From Clostridia bacterium (GTDB lineage: Bacteria > Bacillota > Clostridia > Christensenellales > UBA1242): a DNA stretch of 6,381 nucleotides. The position numbers were made by a program, and so were the translations under genes. This document shows, in pieces, positions 1 to 5,776 of this stretch. The notes under the pieces were generated by a model. The model searched no databases. It was not told the origin of the DNA and saw nothing but the letters and a program-made list of their open reading frames with translations. Every line of letters begins with the position of its first letter. Within the stretch, counting starts at the first letter, position 1. The stretch lies in the NCBI GenBank assembly GCA_028704215.1, contig JAQVLJ010000043.1, forward strand, positions 1-6,381. Reading direction: 5' to 3'.

Positions 1-162
1 AGATATTTGCAAAAAATAATCGTAGCCGTCGCCACAAAATGCGTTTATTTTGTCACCTATTTTGAGTCGGCGAACCAACGAAATGTGTCTTGATTCTTGT
101 TGAGAAAACGATATTTCATTATTTTTAAAATTGCTTTTTTCAAAATAAAATCTATCGTCCAT
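1..162 (-). CDS. rsmE: 16S rRNA (uracil-1498-N3)-methyltransferase RsmE, N-terminal part only
   Basis: An open reading frame starts with ATG at 162 and runs off the left edge after 54 codons without a stop; the family is about 245 residues long, so only the N-terminal fifth is visible. The visible part fits the PUA-like RNA-binding domain at the start of RsmE: MDDRFYF at the start, then QQESRHISLVRRLKIGDKI (compare the family pattern E-x-x-H-x-x-x-V-L-R-x-x-x-G-D), then a short FCGDGYDY strand. The SAM-binding SPOUT knot would lie outside the window. RsmE methylates N3 of U1498 in 16S rRNA in the small ribosomal subunit. The ATG directly follows the rpe stop (TAAATG), with AAGG about 10 nt upstream inside rpe, so translation is probably coupled to rpe. 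The identification rests on a short N-terminal match; the start is well supported. Confidence 0.82.
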   Translation of the reverse strand, partial: MDDRFYFEKSNFKNNEISFSQQESRHISLVRRLKIGDKINAFCGDGYDYFLQIS

Positions 163-822
163 TTATTTATTACCTTGTTTTAGTGATTGAATTGCCATAA
201 ATGTATCATTTTCATAGATATAGCTACCGCTGACAACAATATCAGCACCTGCCTTGATAACATTTTTTACGTTACTATCATTGATACCACCATCTACTTC
301 TATCAAAATATCATTATTTAACTTTCGTATTTTTTTGATTTTTGCTATTGCTTTTTCTTCAAAGCTTTGTCCGATAGCGCCGGCTTTTACACTCATAATA
401 AGCACCAAATCAATAACATCTAAGTATTTGGTCACTTTTTCAACAGAAGTATCCAAATCAATACACAAACCAGCAAGTACTCCTGCTTTCTTTATTCTTT
501 CGATGGCTTTCAAAAGTGCTTTTTCATCTTTGAATGCCTCTACATGAAGAGTCAAAATATCAGCACCATTTTTTATATATTTTGTTATAAGTTTTTCAGG
601 ATTTGCAATCATCAAATGCACGTCAAAAGGCAAAACTGTATTTAACTTCATTTCTTTTAAATACATATAATCAATAGTTTCTGCTTTGACAAAAACTCCG
701 TCCATAACATCAAAATGGTACATATCAGCACCATAAGTTTGTACTTTTTTCAAATAGTCTAATTGGCTTGACATATTTCTGCCTGCTGGCATAGATGATG
801 CACTTACAACTATCTTTGGCAT
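163..822 (-). CDS. rpe: Ribulose-phosphate 3-epimerase (divergent)
   Basis: This is a 219-residue TIM-barrel protein of the ribulose-phosphate 3-epimerase family, a usual length. The enzyme interconverts D-ribulose 5-phosphate and D-xylulose 5-phosphate in the cytoplasmic pentose phosphate pathway. The metal and catalytic residues are visible: His36 and Asp38 in HFDVMDG, His69 in DVHLM, and Asp177 in EVDGGI. The methionines that line the active site in the family (Met40, Met71, Met143) and a Ser near the N-terminus (Ser7) are also present. The phosphate end of the barrel has GADIVVSGSYIY. Two stretches are unusual: the N-terminal PSIL-type motif reads SASSM, and the NPGFGGQ-type flexible loop reads KAGAIGQ (146-152). 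A sister epimerase such as allulose-6-phosphate 3-epimerase is therefore possible, but the neighbourhood favours Rpe. The ATG at 822 has AGGAG 5 nt upstream. The gene has its own extended -10 promoter and abuts rsmE. Confidence 0.9.
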   Translation of the reverse strand: MPKIVVSASSMPAGRNMSSQLDYLKKVQTYGADMYHFDVMDGVFVKAETIDYMYLKEMKLNTVLPFDVHLMIANPEKLITKYIKNGADILTLHVEAFKDEKALLKAIERIKKAGVLAGLCIDLDTSVEKVTKYLDVIDLVLIMSVKAGAIGQSFEEKAIAKIKKIRKLNNDILIEVDGGINDSNVKNVIKAGADIVVSGSYIYENDTFMAIQSLKQGNK

Positions 823-857
823 AAATTCTCCTGCATTTATTTTCTTTAATATTTTTT

Positions 858-866
858 ATTATATCA
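858..866 (-). promoter_or_regulatory. Extended -10 promoter element upstream of rpe
   Basis: On the minus strand, TGATATAAT (866 to 858) is a perfect TATAAT -10 box preceded by TGn, the extended -10 motif of sigma-A promoters. No good -35 box lies 17 bp upstream (the hexamer there is ATATTT), which extended -10 promoters tolerate. Transcription would start near 850, giving a leader of roughly 30 nt before the rpe ATG. The surroundings are very A+T-rich, so a chance TATAAT is possible, but the TGn context and the position in the only gap between rlmN and rpe favour a real promoter. Confidence 0.55.
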
Positions 867-890
867 TAAGTTTATTAAAAAAATATAAAT

Positions 891-910
891 TTTTGCTATT
901 TTTTGCTATT
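891..910 (-). repeat. Tandem 10-bp direct repeat over the rlmN stop codon
   Basis: Two identical 10-bp units (plus strand TTTTGCTATT at 891-900 and 901-910) lie head to tail across the end of rlmN. Because the unit is not a multiple of three, the second copy is read in a shifted frame and supplies the TAG stop at 896-898. Reading through a single copy would add about a dozen codons to RlmN. The affected residues lie beyond the conserved core. Confidence 0.7.
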
Positions 911-1972
911 TTTTTCATCATTTTGTTCAAATTTTACTTTTAATTGCCCACATGCACCTTCAATGTCGCTTCCTTGACTTCGTCTTAATGTAGCAGAAAG
1001 CCCTAAGTCATTTAACTTTTGTACGAATGCGTAAGCAGATTTTTTTGTTACTGGGCTTTGTTTGTCGTCTTTTGGATTAAGGTTAATAACATTAAAATGA
1101 CACAAAACATTTTTAAACAATTTTACTAGTCTTTCGCAATCATCAAAACTGTCATTGACACCTTTTATCAAGCAGTATTCTAGTATCACTCTACGTTTTG
1201 TATATTTTGCATAGTCAAACACCGCTTTTACGATTTCATTGATAGAATATGCCTTAGCAACGGGCATAATTTTCTGTCTAATCTCATCTGTACTTGCGTG
1301 CAAACTTATGCATAAGTTGATATTCAGTTTTAATTTCATCAAATCGTATATTTTGTTGACAAGTCCACAAGTAGACAAAGAAATGTTGCGTTCACTCAAA
1401 TTGAATCCGTTTTTATCCGTTACCAGATACAAAAACTTTGTAACGTTATCGAAGTTATCAAGAGGCTCACCGCTTCCCATCAACACAATATTACTAAAAT
1501 TACGCTCAGTTTTCTGTCCATTGTCTGCGTTTATTATGGATATAGCAGCCAACATTTCTCCCGCTGTCAGATTACGAATAAGTCCTTTTACTGTCGAAGC
1601 ACAAAATGAACAACCCATTCTGCATCCAACTTGTGTTGACAAACAGATTGTATTACCGTAGTTTTGAGTCAAAAATACACTTTCAAAAATGTTACCATCG
1701 TTTAGTTGTAATAAATATTTTTTTGTGCCATCTTTCGACTTCAAAACTGTATGAATTTTTAGTGGTTTCAAAATATAGTTTTCACTTAATTTTGTTATCA
1801 TTTCCTTGGGAATATTAAGTTCATCGATATCTTTTGCTTGCAAAATTGCATCAAATATTTGCTTAATTCTATATTTTGGCTTAATAATATCAAGCAAAAA
1901 AGATTCCAATTCGCTGAGGTTATAATTAGCTAATATATTCGATTTTTTCTCCGACTTCAAATTTTGTTCCAT
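896..1972 (-). CDS. rlmN: 23S rRNA (adenine-2503-C2)-methyltransferase RlmN (radical SAM)
   Basis: This 358-residue radical SAM enzyme places a methyl group on C2 of A2503 in 23S rRNA, at the peptidyl-transferase centre and exit tunnel; some family members also act on tRNA A37. The N-terminal helical domain contains KYRIKQIFDAIL. The 4Fe-4S cluster motif CxxxCxxC is Cys117, Cys121 and Cys124 in VGCRMGCSFCAS. The two cysteines used for methyl transfer are present as Cys110, seven residues before the cluster motif, and Cys341 in GACGQL. The SAM-site motif reads MGSGEP (165-170; usually GMGEP), and LRRSQGSDIEGACGQL is the typical family end. The related resistance enzyme Cfr is less likely given the housekeeping context and length. 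The ATG at 1972 has AAGGA 8 nt upstream. The start lies inside fmt, giving a 47-bp overlap, so the two are probably translationally coupled. Confidence 0.94.
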   Translation of the reverse strand: MEQNLKSEKKSNILANYNLSELESFLLDIIKPKYRIKQIFDAILQAKDIDELNIPKEMITKLSENYILKPLKIHTVLKSKDGTKKYLLQLNDGNIFESVFLTQNYGNTICLSTQVGCRMGCSFCASTVKGLIRNLTAGEMLAAISIINADNGQKTERNFSNIVLMGSGEPLDNFDNVTKFLYLVTDKNGFNLSERNISLSTCGLVNKIYDLMKLKLNINLCISLHASTDEIRQKIMPVAKAYSINEIVKAVFDYAKYTKRRVILEYCLIKGVNDSFDDCERLVKLFKNVLCHFNVINLNPKDDKQSPVTKKSAYAFVQKLNDLGLSATLRRSQGSDIEGACGQLKVKFEQNDEKNSKK

Positions 1973-2864
1973 TTAAAAAATCCTTAATATCCATAATTTT
2001 TTTATTTTCTGGTTGAATTTTTAATATTTCCACCGCTCCATCTTTTGATGCAATATACAAGCCCATTTTTGATTTTGCACACAAAATACTTCCGCTAGGC
2101 ATAATTTCAATCGCTTTATCACACACTTTTGCAGATAGTACTTTGTAACGCACATTTTTATAAAAGAAAAATGCACCTAAAAGATCATAGCCTCTAATCA
2201 TATTGACAATATCTTTTGAATTATTGTCAAACTTAATTTGTGCATCTTCTTTTTTTATCATTGGAAAGTAAGTAGACTCAGCATCATTTTGCTTTTTTCC
2301 ATTTTTTATATAATACTCAAAATTATTTAAAAAATTTATAATTACATCTTTACCTAGTGTACTTAATTTGTCAAACATACTAGATGATGTATCATTCTCA
2401 TTAATTCTACATACTGTTTGTATATAGATTTCACCACAGTCTATGCCTTCTTCTGTTTTCATAATTGTTATGCCAGTTTGGGTTTCGCCTTTTATTATGC
2501 TCCACTGAATAGGTGCTGGTCCTCGATATTTTGGCAACAAAGAACCATGAACATTATATATTCCATATTTTGGGATTTCCAAAATATTTTTTCTAATAAT
2601 CTGACCATAGGATGCAGTAATAATAATGTCAGGAGCCAAATCTTTTAATATCTGCTCCCCTTCTTTATTCAAACGTCTAAATTGAAATAATGGTATGTTA
2701 TTTTTAAGTGCAAATTTTTTTACTGGGCTATATTCAATTTTGTTATTCCTTTGATTGATTTGGTCAGGTTGACAAACAATAGCACATAAATCGTTTTCTG
2801 TATTCAAAATGCCCTCAATTATCGGAACCGCAAATTGTGATGTACCAAAAAAAACAATTTTCAT
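1926..2864 (-). CDS. fmt: Methionyl-tRNA formyltransferase
   Basis: This 312-residue cytoplasmic enzyme transfers a formyl group from 10-formyltetrahydrofolate to Met-tRNAfMet, making the bacterial initiator tRNA. The N-terminal hydrolase fold begins MKIVFFGTSQFAVP. The family signature is NVHGSLLPKYRGPAPIQW at 104-121, holding catalytic Asn104 and His106. The third catalytic residue, Asp142, lies in EEGIDCGEIY. The C-terminal OB-like domain, which binds tRNA, includes DGAVEILKIQPENKK (275-289) and DFLNG (295-299). The length is normal (E. coli has 315). The ATG at 2864 is one base beyond the def stop, with AAAGGA 8 nt upstream inside the last def codons. Fmt and Def act in sequence on formyl-methionine, which explains their pairing. 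The 3' end overlaps rlmN. Confidence 0.97.
   Translation of the reverse strand: MKIVFFGTSQFAVPIIEGILNTENDLCAIVCQPDQINQRNNKIEYSPVKKFALKNNIPLFQFRRLNKEGEQILKDLAPDIIITASYGQIIRKNILEIPKYGIYNVHGSLLPKYRGPAPIQWSIIKGETQTGITIMKTEEGIDCGEIYIQTVCRINENDTSSSMFDKLSTLGKDVIINFLNNFEYYIKNGKKQNDAESTYFPMIKKEDAQIKFDNNSKDIVNMIRGYDLLGAFFFYKNVRYKVLSAKVCDKAIEIMPSGSILCAKSKMGLYIASKDGAVEILKIQPENKKIMDIKDFLNGTKFEVGEKIEYIS
1981..1985 (-). promoter_or_regulatory. rlmN ribosome binding site inside fmt
   Basis: AAGGA on the minus strand, 8 nt before the ATG at 1972, supports this upstream start for rlmN even though it makes the gene overlap the end of fmt by 47 bp. A second purine-rich stretch (GGAG, about 1940-1943) lies just before the conserved part of RlmN, but no ATG, GTG or TTG follows it in frame at a suitable distance. 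Confidence 0.65.
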
Positions 2865-2865
2865 T

Positions 2866-3312
2866 TTAACAATCCTTTACAATTTTGTCTATATACAAAA
2901 TACCATCCAAATGGTCATTTTCGTGCATAACTGCAATAGCAGTCCATTCTGTGCAGGTAAATGTAAATGGATTTCCATACCTATCAAAAGCACTCAAAGT
3001 AACTTTTGCAGGTCTTTGAACATATTCGGATGACAATTTTACGCTAAGACAGCCTTCTTTGTTTATTTGTTTACCAGAAGTTTTTTCTATAACTGGGTTA
3101 ACAAATTCCATATAAACGCCGTTTATGCTTATAACAAAACATCTTTTTAATGAGCCGATTTGCACAGCAGAAAGACCGGCTCCCTTTTCTAATACGAGCG
3201 TTTCTTTCATATCATCTAAAAGTTCATGTAGTTTTTCATCAAACTTTTCTACTGGTCTTGATTTTTTTCTTAAAAAATCATCAGTCCAGAGTACAATATC
3301 TCTTGTAGCCAT
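2866..3312 (-). CDS. def: Peptide deformylase
   Basis: This 148-residue metalloenzyme removes the N-formyl group from nascent proteins at the ribosome exit. All three active-site motifs are visible: GAGLSAVQIG (44-53; usually GxGLAAPQIG), EGCLS (86-90) with metal ligand Cys88, and HENDH (130-134) with metal ligands His130 and His134 and catalytic Glu131. The usual Pro in motif 1 is Val50, while the oxyanion-binding Gln51 is kept. The short length and lack of a long insertion in the N-terminal half resemble the compact deformylases rather than the longer Bacillus-type PDF2; the subtype is inferred. The ATG at 3312 has AAGGAG 5 nt upstream, overlapping the priA stop. It lies between priA and fmt, as in many Bacillota. 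Confidence 0.96.
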   Translation of the reverse strand: MATRDIVLWTDDFLRKKSRPVEKFDEKLHELLDDMKETLVLEKGAGLSAVQIGSLKRCFVISINGVYMEFVNPVIEKTSGKQINKEGCLSVKLSSEYVQRPAKVTLSAFDRYGNPFTFTCTEWTAIAVMHENDHLDGILYIDKIVKDC

Positions 3313-3321
3313 AAATTCTCC

Positions 3322-5523
3322 TTATCTTAAATTTTGAGGATTAGTTTCAACAAAGATTGAAACATTTTTGTAGATTATATCACTAATTTTAAAAATGTCA
3401 AAACGTATATCTTCATTTGGCAAAAACCTAAACAAAATTTGATAACGATATTTTGTTTGTATACGTTTTACAGGTGAAGGCATCGCTTGCATAAAAATAA
3501 TTTGTTTTCCATATTTTTCCTTAATGGCAAGTGATTTTTCATACAATTCTTTTGTCGCGTTAACTGCAAGTTCATTGTCTGAACTGCTAATAAGTATACG
3601 CATTATAGTGGAAAATGGTGGAAATCCCGTTGTTTGTCGCAAATTAATTTCCTTTGTAAAAAACCCTTTGTAATCATAATTTGTAGCATATTTGTAAACA
3701 TAATGTTTGGGCGAATATGTCTGTAAAACTACTTTTCCATCTCCGTTTTTTCTACCCGCTCTACCCGATACTTGTGTAACTAATTGAAAGGTATTTTCAA
3801 CCGATCTAAAATCTGAATTATACAAACTTACATCTGCATCAATTATGCCGACAAAACTAACCAAAGGAAAGTCATGACCTTTTGCAATCATCTGAGTACC
3901 GACCAAAATACTTGGGGTTACACTAGAAAATTGCTCCAAAACTTTTCTATGTCCATCTTTTCCGCGCGTAGTATCATTATCCATTCTATGTATTGGAATA
4001 TTTGGGAATATTTCTTTTAATTCATTAACTACACGTTCCGTTCCAATAGCGCCATATTTTATATATTTACTATTGCAATTTGGACAATTTGTAAGTGCGC
4101 GGTACCTTTTCCCACAAAAATGACATTTTAGTTCATTATCTTCCTTATGGTAAACCAACGCTACCTCGCAATCATCGCACTTTGCGACATAGCCACATTC
4201 CTTACACATTACAAAACTTGCGTATCCTCTACGATTAATAAAAATCATTGCTTGCTTTTTATCATCCATAGTTTTTTTGAGTTGTGACAATAACTTTCTT
4301 GAAAAAGCACTTGTATTTCCATCTAGTACCTCACCTAACATATCTACTATTTCAATGTCAGGCATTTTGATATCATTTATCCTATTTGGTAACTCTATCA
4401 ACTGAAACGTGCTTTCTTTTGCTTTTTTGTATGTCTCTATGCTCGGTGTTGCACTTCCCATAATCATACTGCATTCATTGTATTTTGCACGATACAATGC
4501 AACATCTTCTGTAACATAACGAGGATTTGTTTCACTTGTGTATGAGCGGTCGTGTTCTTCATCGATAATTATAACGCCTATGTCTTTAAGAGGAGCAAAA
4601 ATAGCAGACCTTGCTCCTAACACCACTTTTGCTTCACCATTAAATATGCGTGTCCATTCGTCATATTTTTCGCCAGCACTCAGTCCACTATGCAAAACCG
4701 CAACAGTATCGCCAAAACGACTTTTAAAACGGGAAAGCATTTGAGGAGTAAGTGATATTTCTGGGACAAGCATAATTGCAGATTTGCCTTGTTTTAATAT
4801 TTCATCAATTATGTTCATGTATATTTCTGTTTTTCCACTGCCAGTAACACCTTGTATCAAATAATTTCCTGTACGAGATTTTATAGTGTTTATCGCTCTT
4901 TCCTGGTCTTGAGTTAAAACTATTTTTTCATTTTTTAATACTTTATAATTTTGTTCACGATATACACGAACACTATCTTTGACGATTAATTTTTTTTCTA
5001 ACAATGAATTGTAAGCACTACGCCCAAAAAGCTGAATCAAATTACTTGACAGCGTTCTGCCATTCTCATATAAATAACTAACAATACGTGCTTGTTGTTT
5101 TGCATTTTTAATCAATTTTATAGTTTCATCAAAATTAACGTTTTTTTCAAGTTCGACATAATCAATTGTGCTTTCTTTAACTTTGTCCAATCTAACACTA
5201 GATGGCAACATAAGTTTAAAAACATCGCACAATCTCAAAAAAAAGTGTTGAGCCATATATTTACTCAAACTCAACATTTCTGCTGATAACAATGGTTCAT
5301 TATCTAGCAATCTATGAATACTTTTTAATTTATCTAACTGATAGTCAGTACTATCTTTTTTGTTTATTATGTAGCCTAACACTACTTGATGACCAAAAGG
5401 CACCATAACTCTCATGCCTATTTGGGAAGAAAGCGGAGCAATATAGTCAAACACTTTATCTACATTGTCATTTGAAACATCTACTACTACTTCTGCGATG
5501 CAATTATTTTTTGACTGAAACAC
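3322..5523 (-). CDS. priA: Primosomal protein N' (replication restart helicase PriA)
   Basis: This 733-residue DNA helicase reloads the replisome at stalled forks. The N-terminal 3'-end-binding domain begins IAEVVVDVS (9-17). The helicase core has LTQDQERA (203-210), Walker A GVTGSGKT (225-232), Walker B DEEHD (321-325), GSATP (356-360), GTQMIAKGHDFP (542-553) and QVSGRAGR (584-591). The zinc-binding insertion has eight Cys in four pairs (440/443, 449/452, 467/470, 480/483). The C-terminal part keeps PPFS and PSPVKRIQTKYRYQILF. The stretch after Walker B reads PRYVTEDVA where PRYHARDVA is usual. The length matches E. coli (732). The start must be the GTG at 5523: a TAG codon lies directly upstream in frame, and no other ATG, GTG or TTG occurs before the conserved domain. 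It overlaps rpoZ by 20 bp and has only a weak ribosome binding site, so it is probably coupled to rpoZ. Confidence 0.97.
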   Translation of the reverse strand: MFQSKNNCIAEVVVDVSNDNVDKVFDYIAPLSSQIGMRVMVPFGHQVVLGYIINKKDSTDYQLDKLKSIHRLLDNEPLLSAEMLSLSKYMAQHFFLRLCDVFKLMLPSSVRLDKVKESTIDYVELEKNVNFDETIKLIKNAKQQARIVSYLYENGRTLSSNLIQLFGRSAYNSLLEKKLIVKDSVRVYREQNYKVLKNEKIVLTQDQERAINTIKSRTGNYLIQGVTGSGKTEIYMNIIDEILKQGKSAIMLVPEISLTPQMLSRFKSRFGDTVAVLHSGLSAGEKYDEWTRIFNGEAKVVLGARSAIFAPLKDIGVIIIDEEHDRSYTSETNPRYVTEDVALYRAKYNECSMIMGSATPSIETYKKAKESTFQLIELPNRINDIKMPDIEIVDMLGEVLDGNTSAFSRKLLSQLKKTMDDKKQAMIFINRRGYASFVMCKECGYVAKCDDCEVALVYHKEDNELKCHFCGKRYRALTNCPNCNSKYIKYGAIGTERVVNELKEIFPNIPIHRMDNDTTRGKDGHRKVLEQFSSVTPSILVGTQMIAKGHDFPLVSFVGIIDADVSLYNSDFRSVENTFQLVTQVSGRAGRKNGDGKVVLQTYSPKHYVYKYATNYDYKGFFTKEINLRQTTGFPPFSTIMRILISSSDNELAVNATKELYEKSLAIKEKYGKQIIFMQAMPSPVKRIQTKYRYQILFRFLPNEDIRFDIFKISDIIYKNVSIFVETNPQNLR

Positions 5524-5704
5524 CTATCACTTCGCCATTTTTTACTTCTTCAGCAGCATAAGTAATAGCAAGGCTACTGGATGCTTGCAACAAAGCAGGG
5601 ATTTTGTTCTGAAGTTCTTTTGCACGCGCACCGATAATAATAGTAGCGATATAAGCATTTCCTGCCGCTTTTACAACTTCATCTATTGGTGGTTCAAATA
5701 ACAT
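5504..5704 (-). CDS. rpoZ: DNA-directed RNA polymerase omega subunit
   Basis: This 66-residue protein matches the short Gram-positive omega subunit, which helps fold and stabilise the beta' subunit of RNA polymerase. The visible pattern is MLFEPPIDEVV at the N-terminus (family: P-x-I-D-x-L), then helix AYIATIIIGARAKELQ (17-32), which matches the conserved Y-x-L-V-x-x-x-A-x-R-A-R region, then SLAITYAAEEVKNGEVIG (44-61), matching the conserved I-A-x-E-E-I-x-x-G-K-I end. The ATG at 5704 has AAGGAG 8 nt upstream. The last 20 bp overlap priA. In Bacillus, rpoZ also lies upstream of priA, def and fmt (with coaBC between rpoZ and priA), which supports the call. It appears to be the first gene of the operon, behind the promoter at 5724-5752. 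Confidence 0.92.
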   Translation of the reverse strand: MLFEPPIDEVVKAAGNAYIATIIIGARAKELQNKIPALLQASSSLAITYAAEEVKNGEVIGVSVKK

Positions 5705-5723
5705 ACTTTTATCTCCTTACGAA

Positions 5724-5752
5724 ATAGTAACACAGATTGCACAATCTGTCCA
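5724..5752 (-). promoter_or_regulatory. Predicted sigma-A promoter of the rpoZ-priA-def-fmt-rlmN operon
   Basis: On the minus strand there is a -35 box TGGACA (5752 to 5747, 5 of 6 matches to TTGACA), exactly 17 bp of spacer, and a -10 box TACTAT (5729 to 5724, 4 of 6) preceded by TGT, an extended -10 motif. Transcription would start near 5717-5718, leaving a very short leader that begins at or just before the AAGGAG of rpoZ. A weaker alternative is TGATAAAAT at 5779 to 5771, over the rnc stop codon, which has no -35 box. Confidence 0.6.
5732..5749. promoter_or_regulatory. Near-perfect 18-bp palindrome in the rpoZ promoter, possible operator
   Basis: The plus strand reads ACAGATTG-CA-CAATCTGT: two perfect 8-bp inverted arms around a 2-bp centre. 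It fills nearly all of the -35/-10 spacer and the last three bases of the -35 box of the predicted rpoZ promoter. That position suits a dimeric repressor or a spacer-binding activator. No T-run follows on either strand, so it is unlikely to be an intrinsic terminator for rnc. In RNA from rnc it could form a short hairpin of about 7 bp. The binding protein is unknown. Confidence 0.5.
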
Positions 5753-5776
5753 CTAAATGAAAACATATTTATTTTA

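Noticed and set aside
870..895. Possible rlmN terminator (A-run, short loop, T-run just after the stop)
   Set aside because: The stem would be only about six A-T pairs apart from the run itself, with no G-C pairs, too weak for an intrinsic terminator.
1239..1661. Plus-strand open frame of 140 codons opposite rlmN
   Set aside because: It lies wholly antisense to the conserved radical SAM region of rlmN, including the cluster motif, and its translation shows no recognisable domain. The same applies to shorter plus-strand frames opposite rpe, fmt, def, priA and rnc.
2203..2230. 9-bp inverted repeat with a 10-nt loop (TTGACAATA / TATTGTCAA) inside fmt
   Set aside because: It falls in coding sequence for residues FDNN and DIVN, with no T-run or promoter context. 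A 9-bp A+T-rich match with a short loop is expected about once by chance in a window this size.
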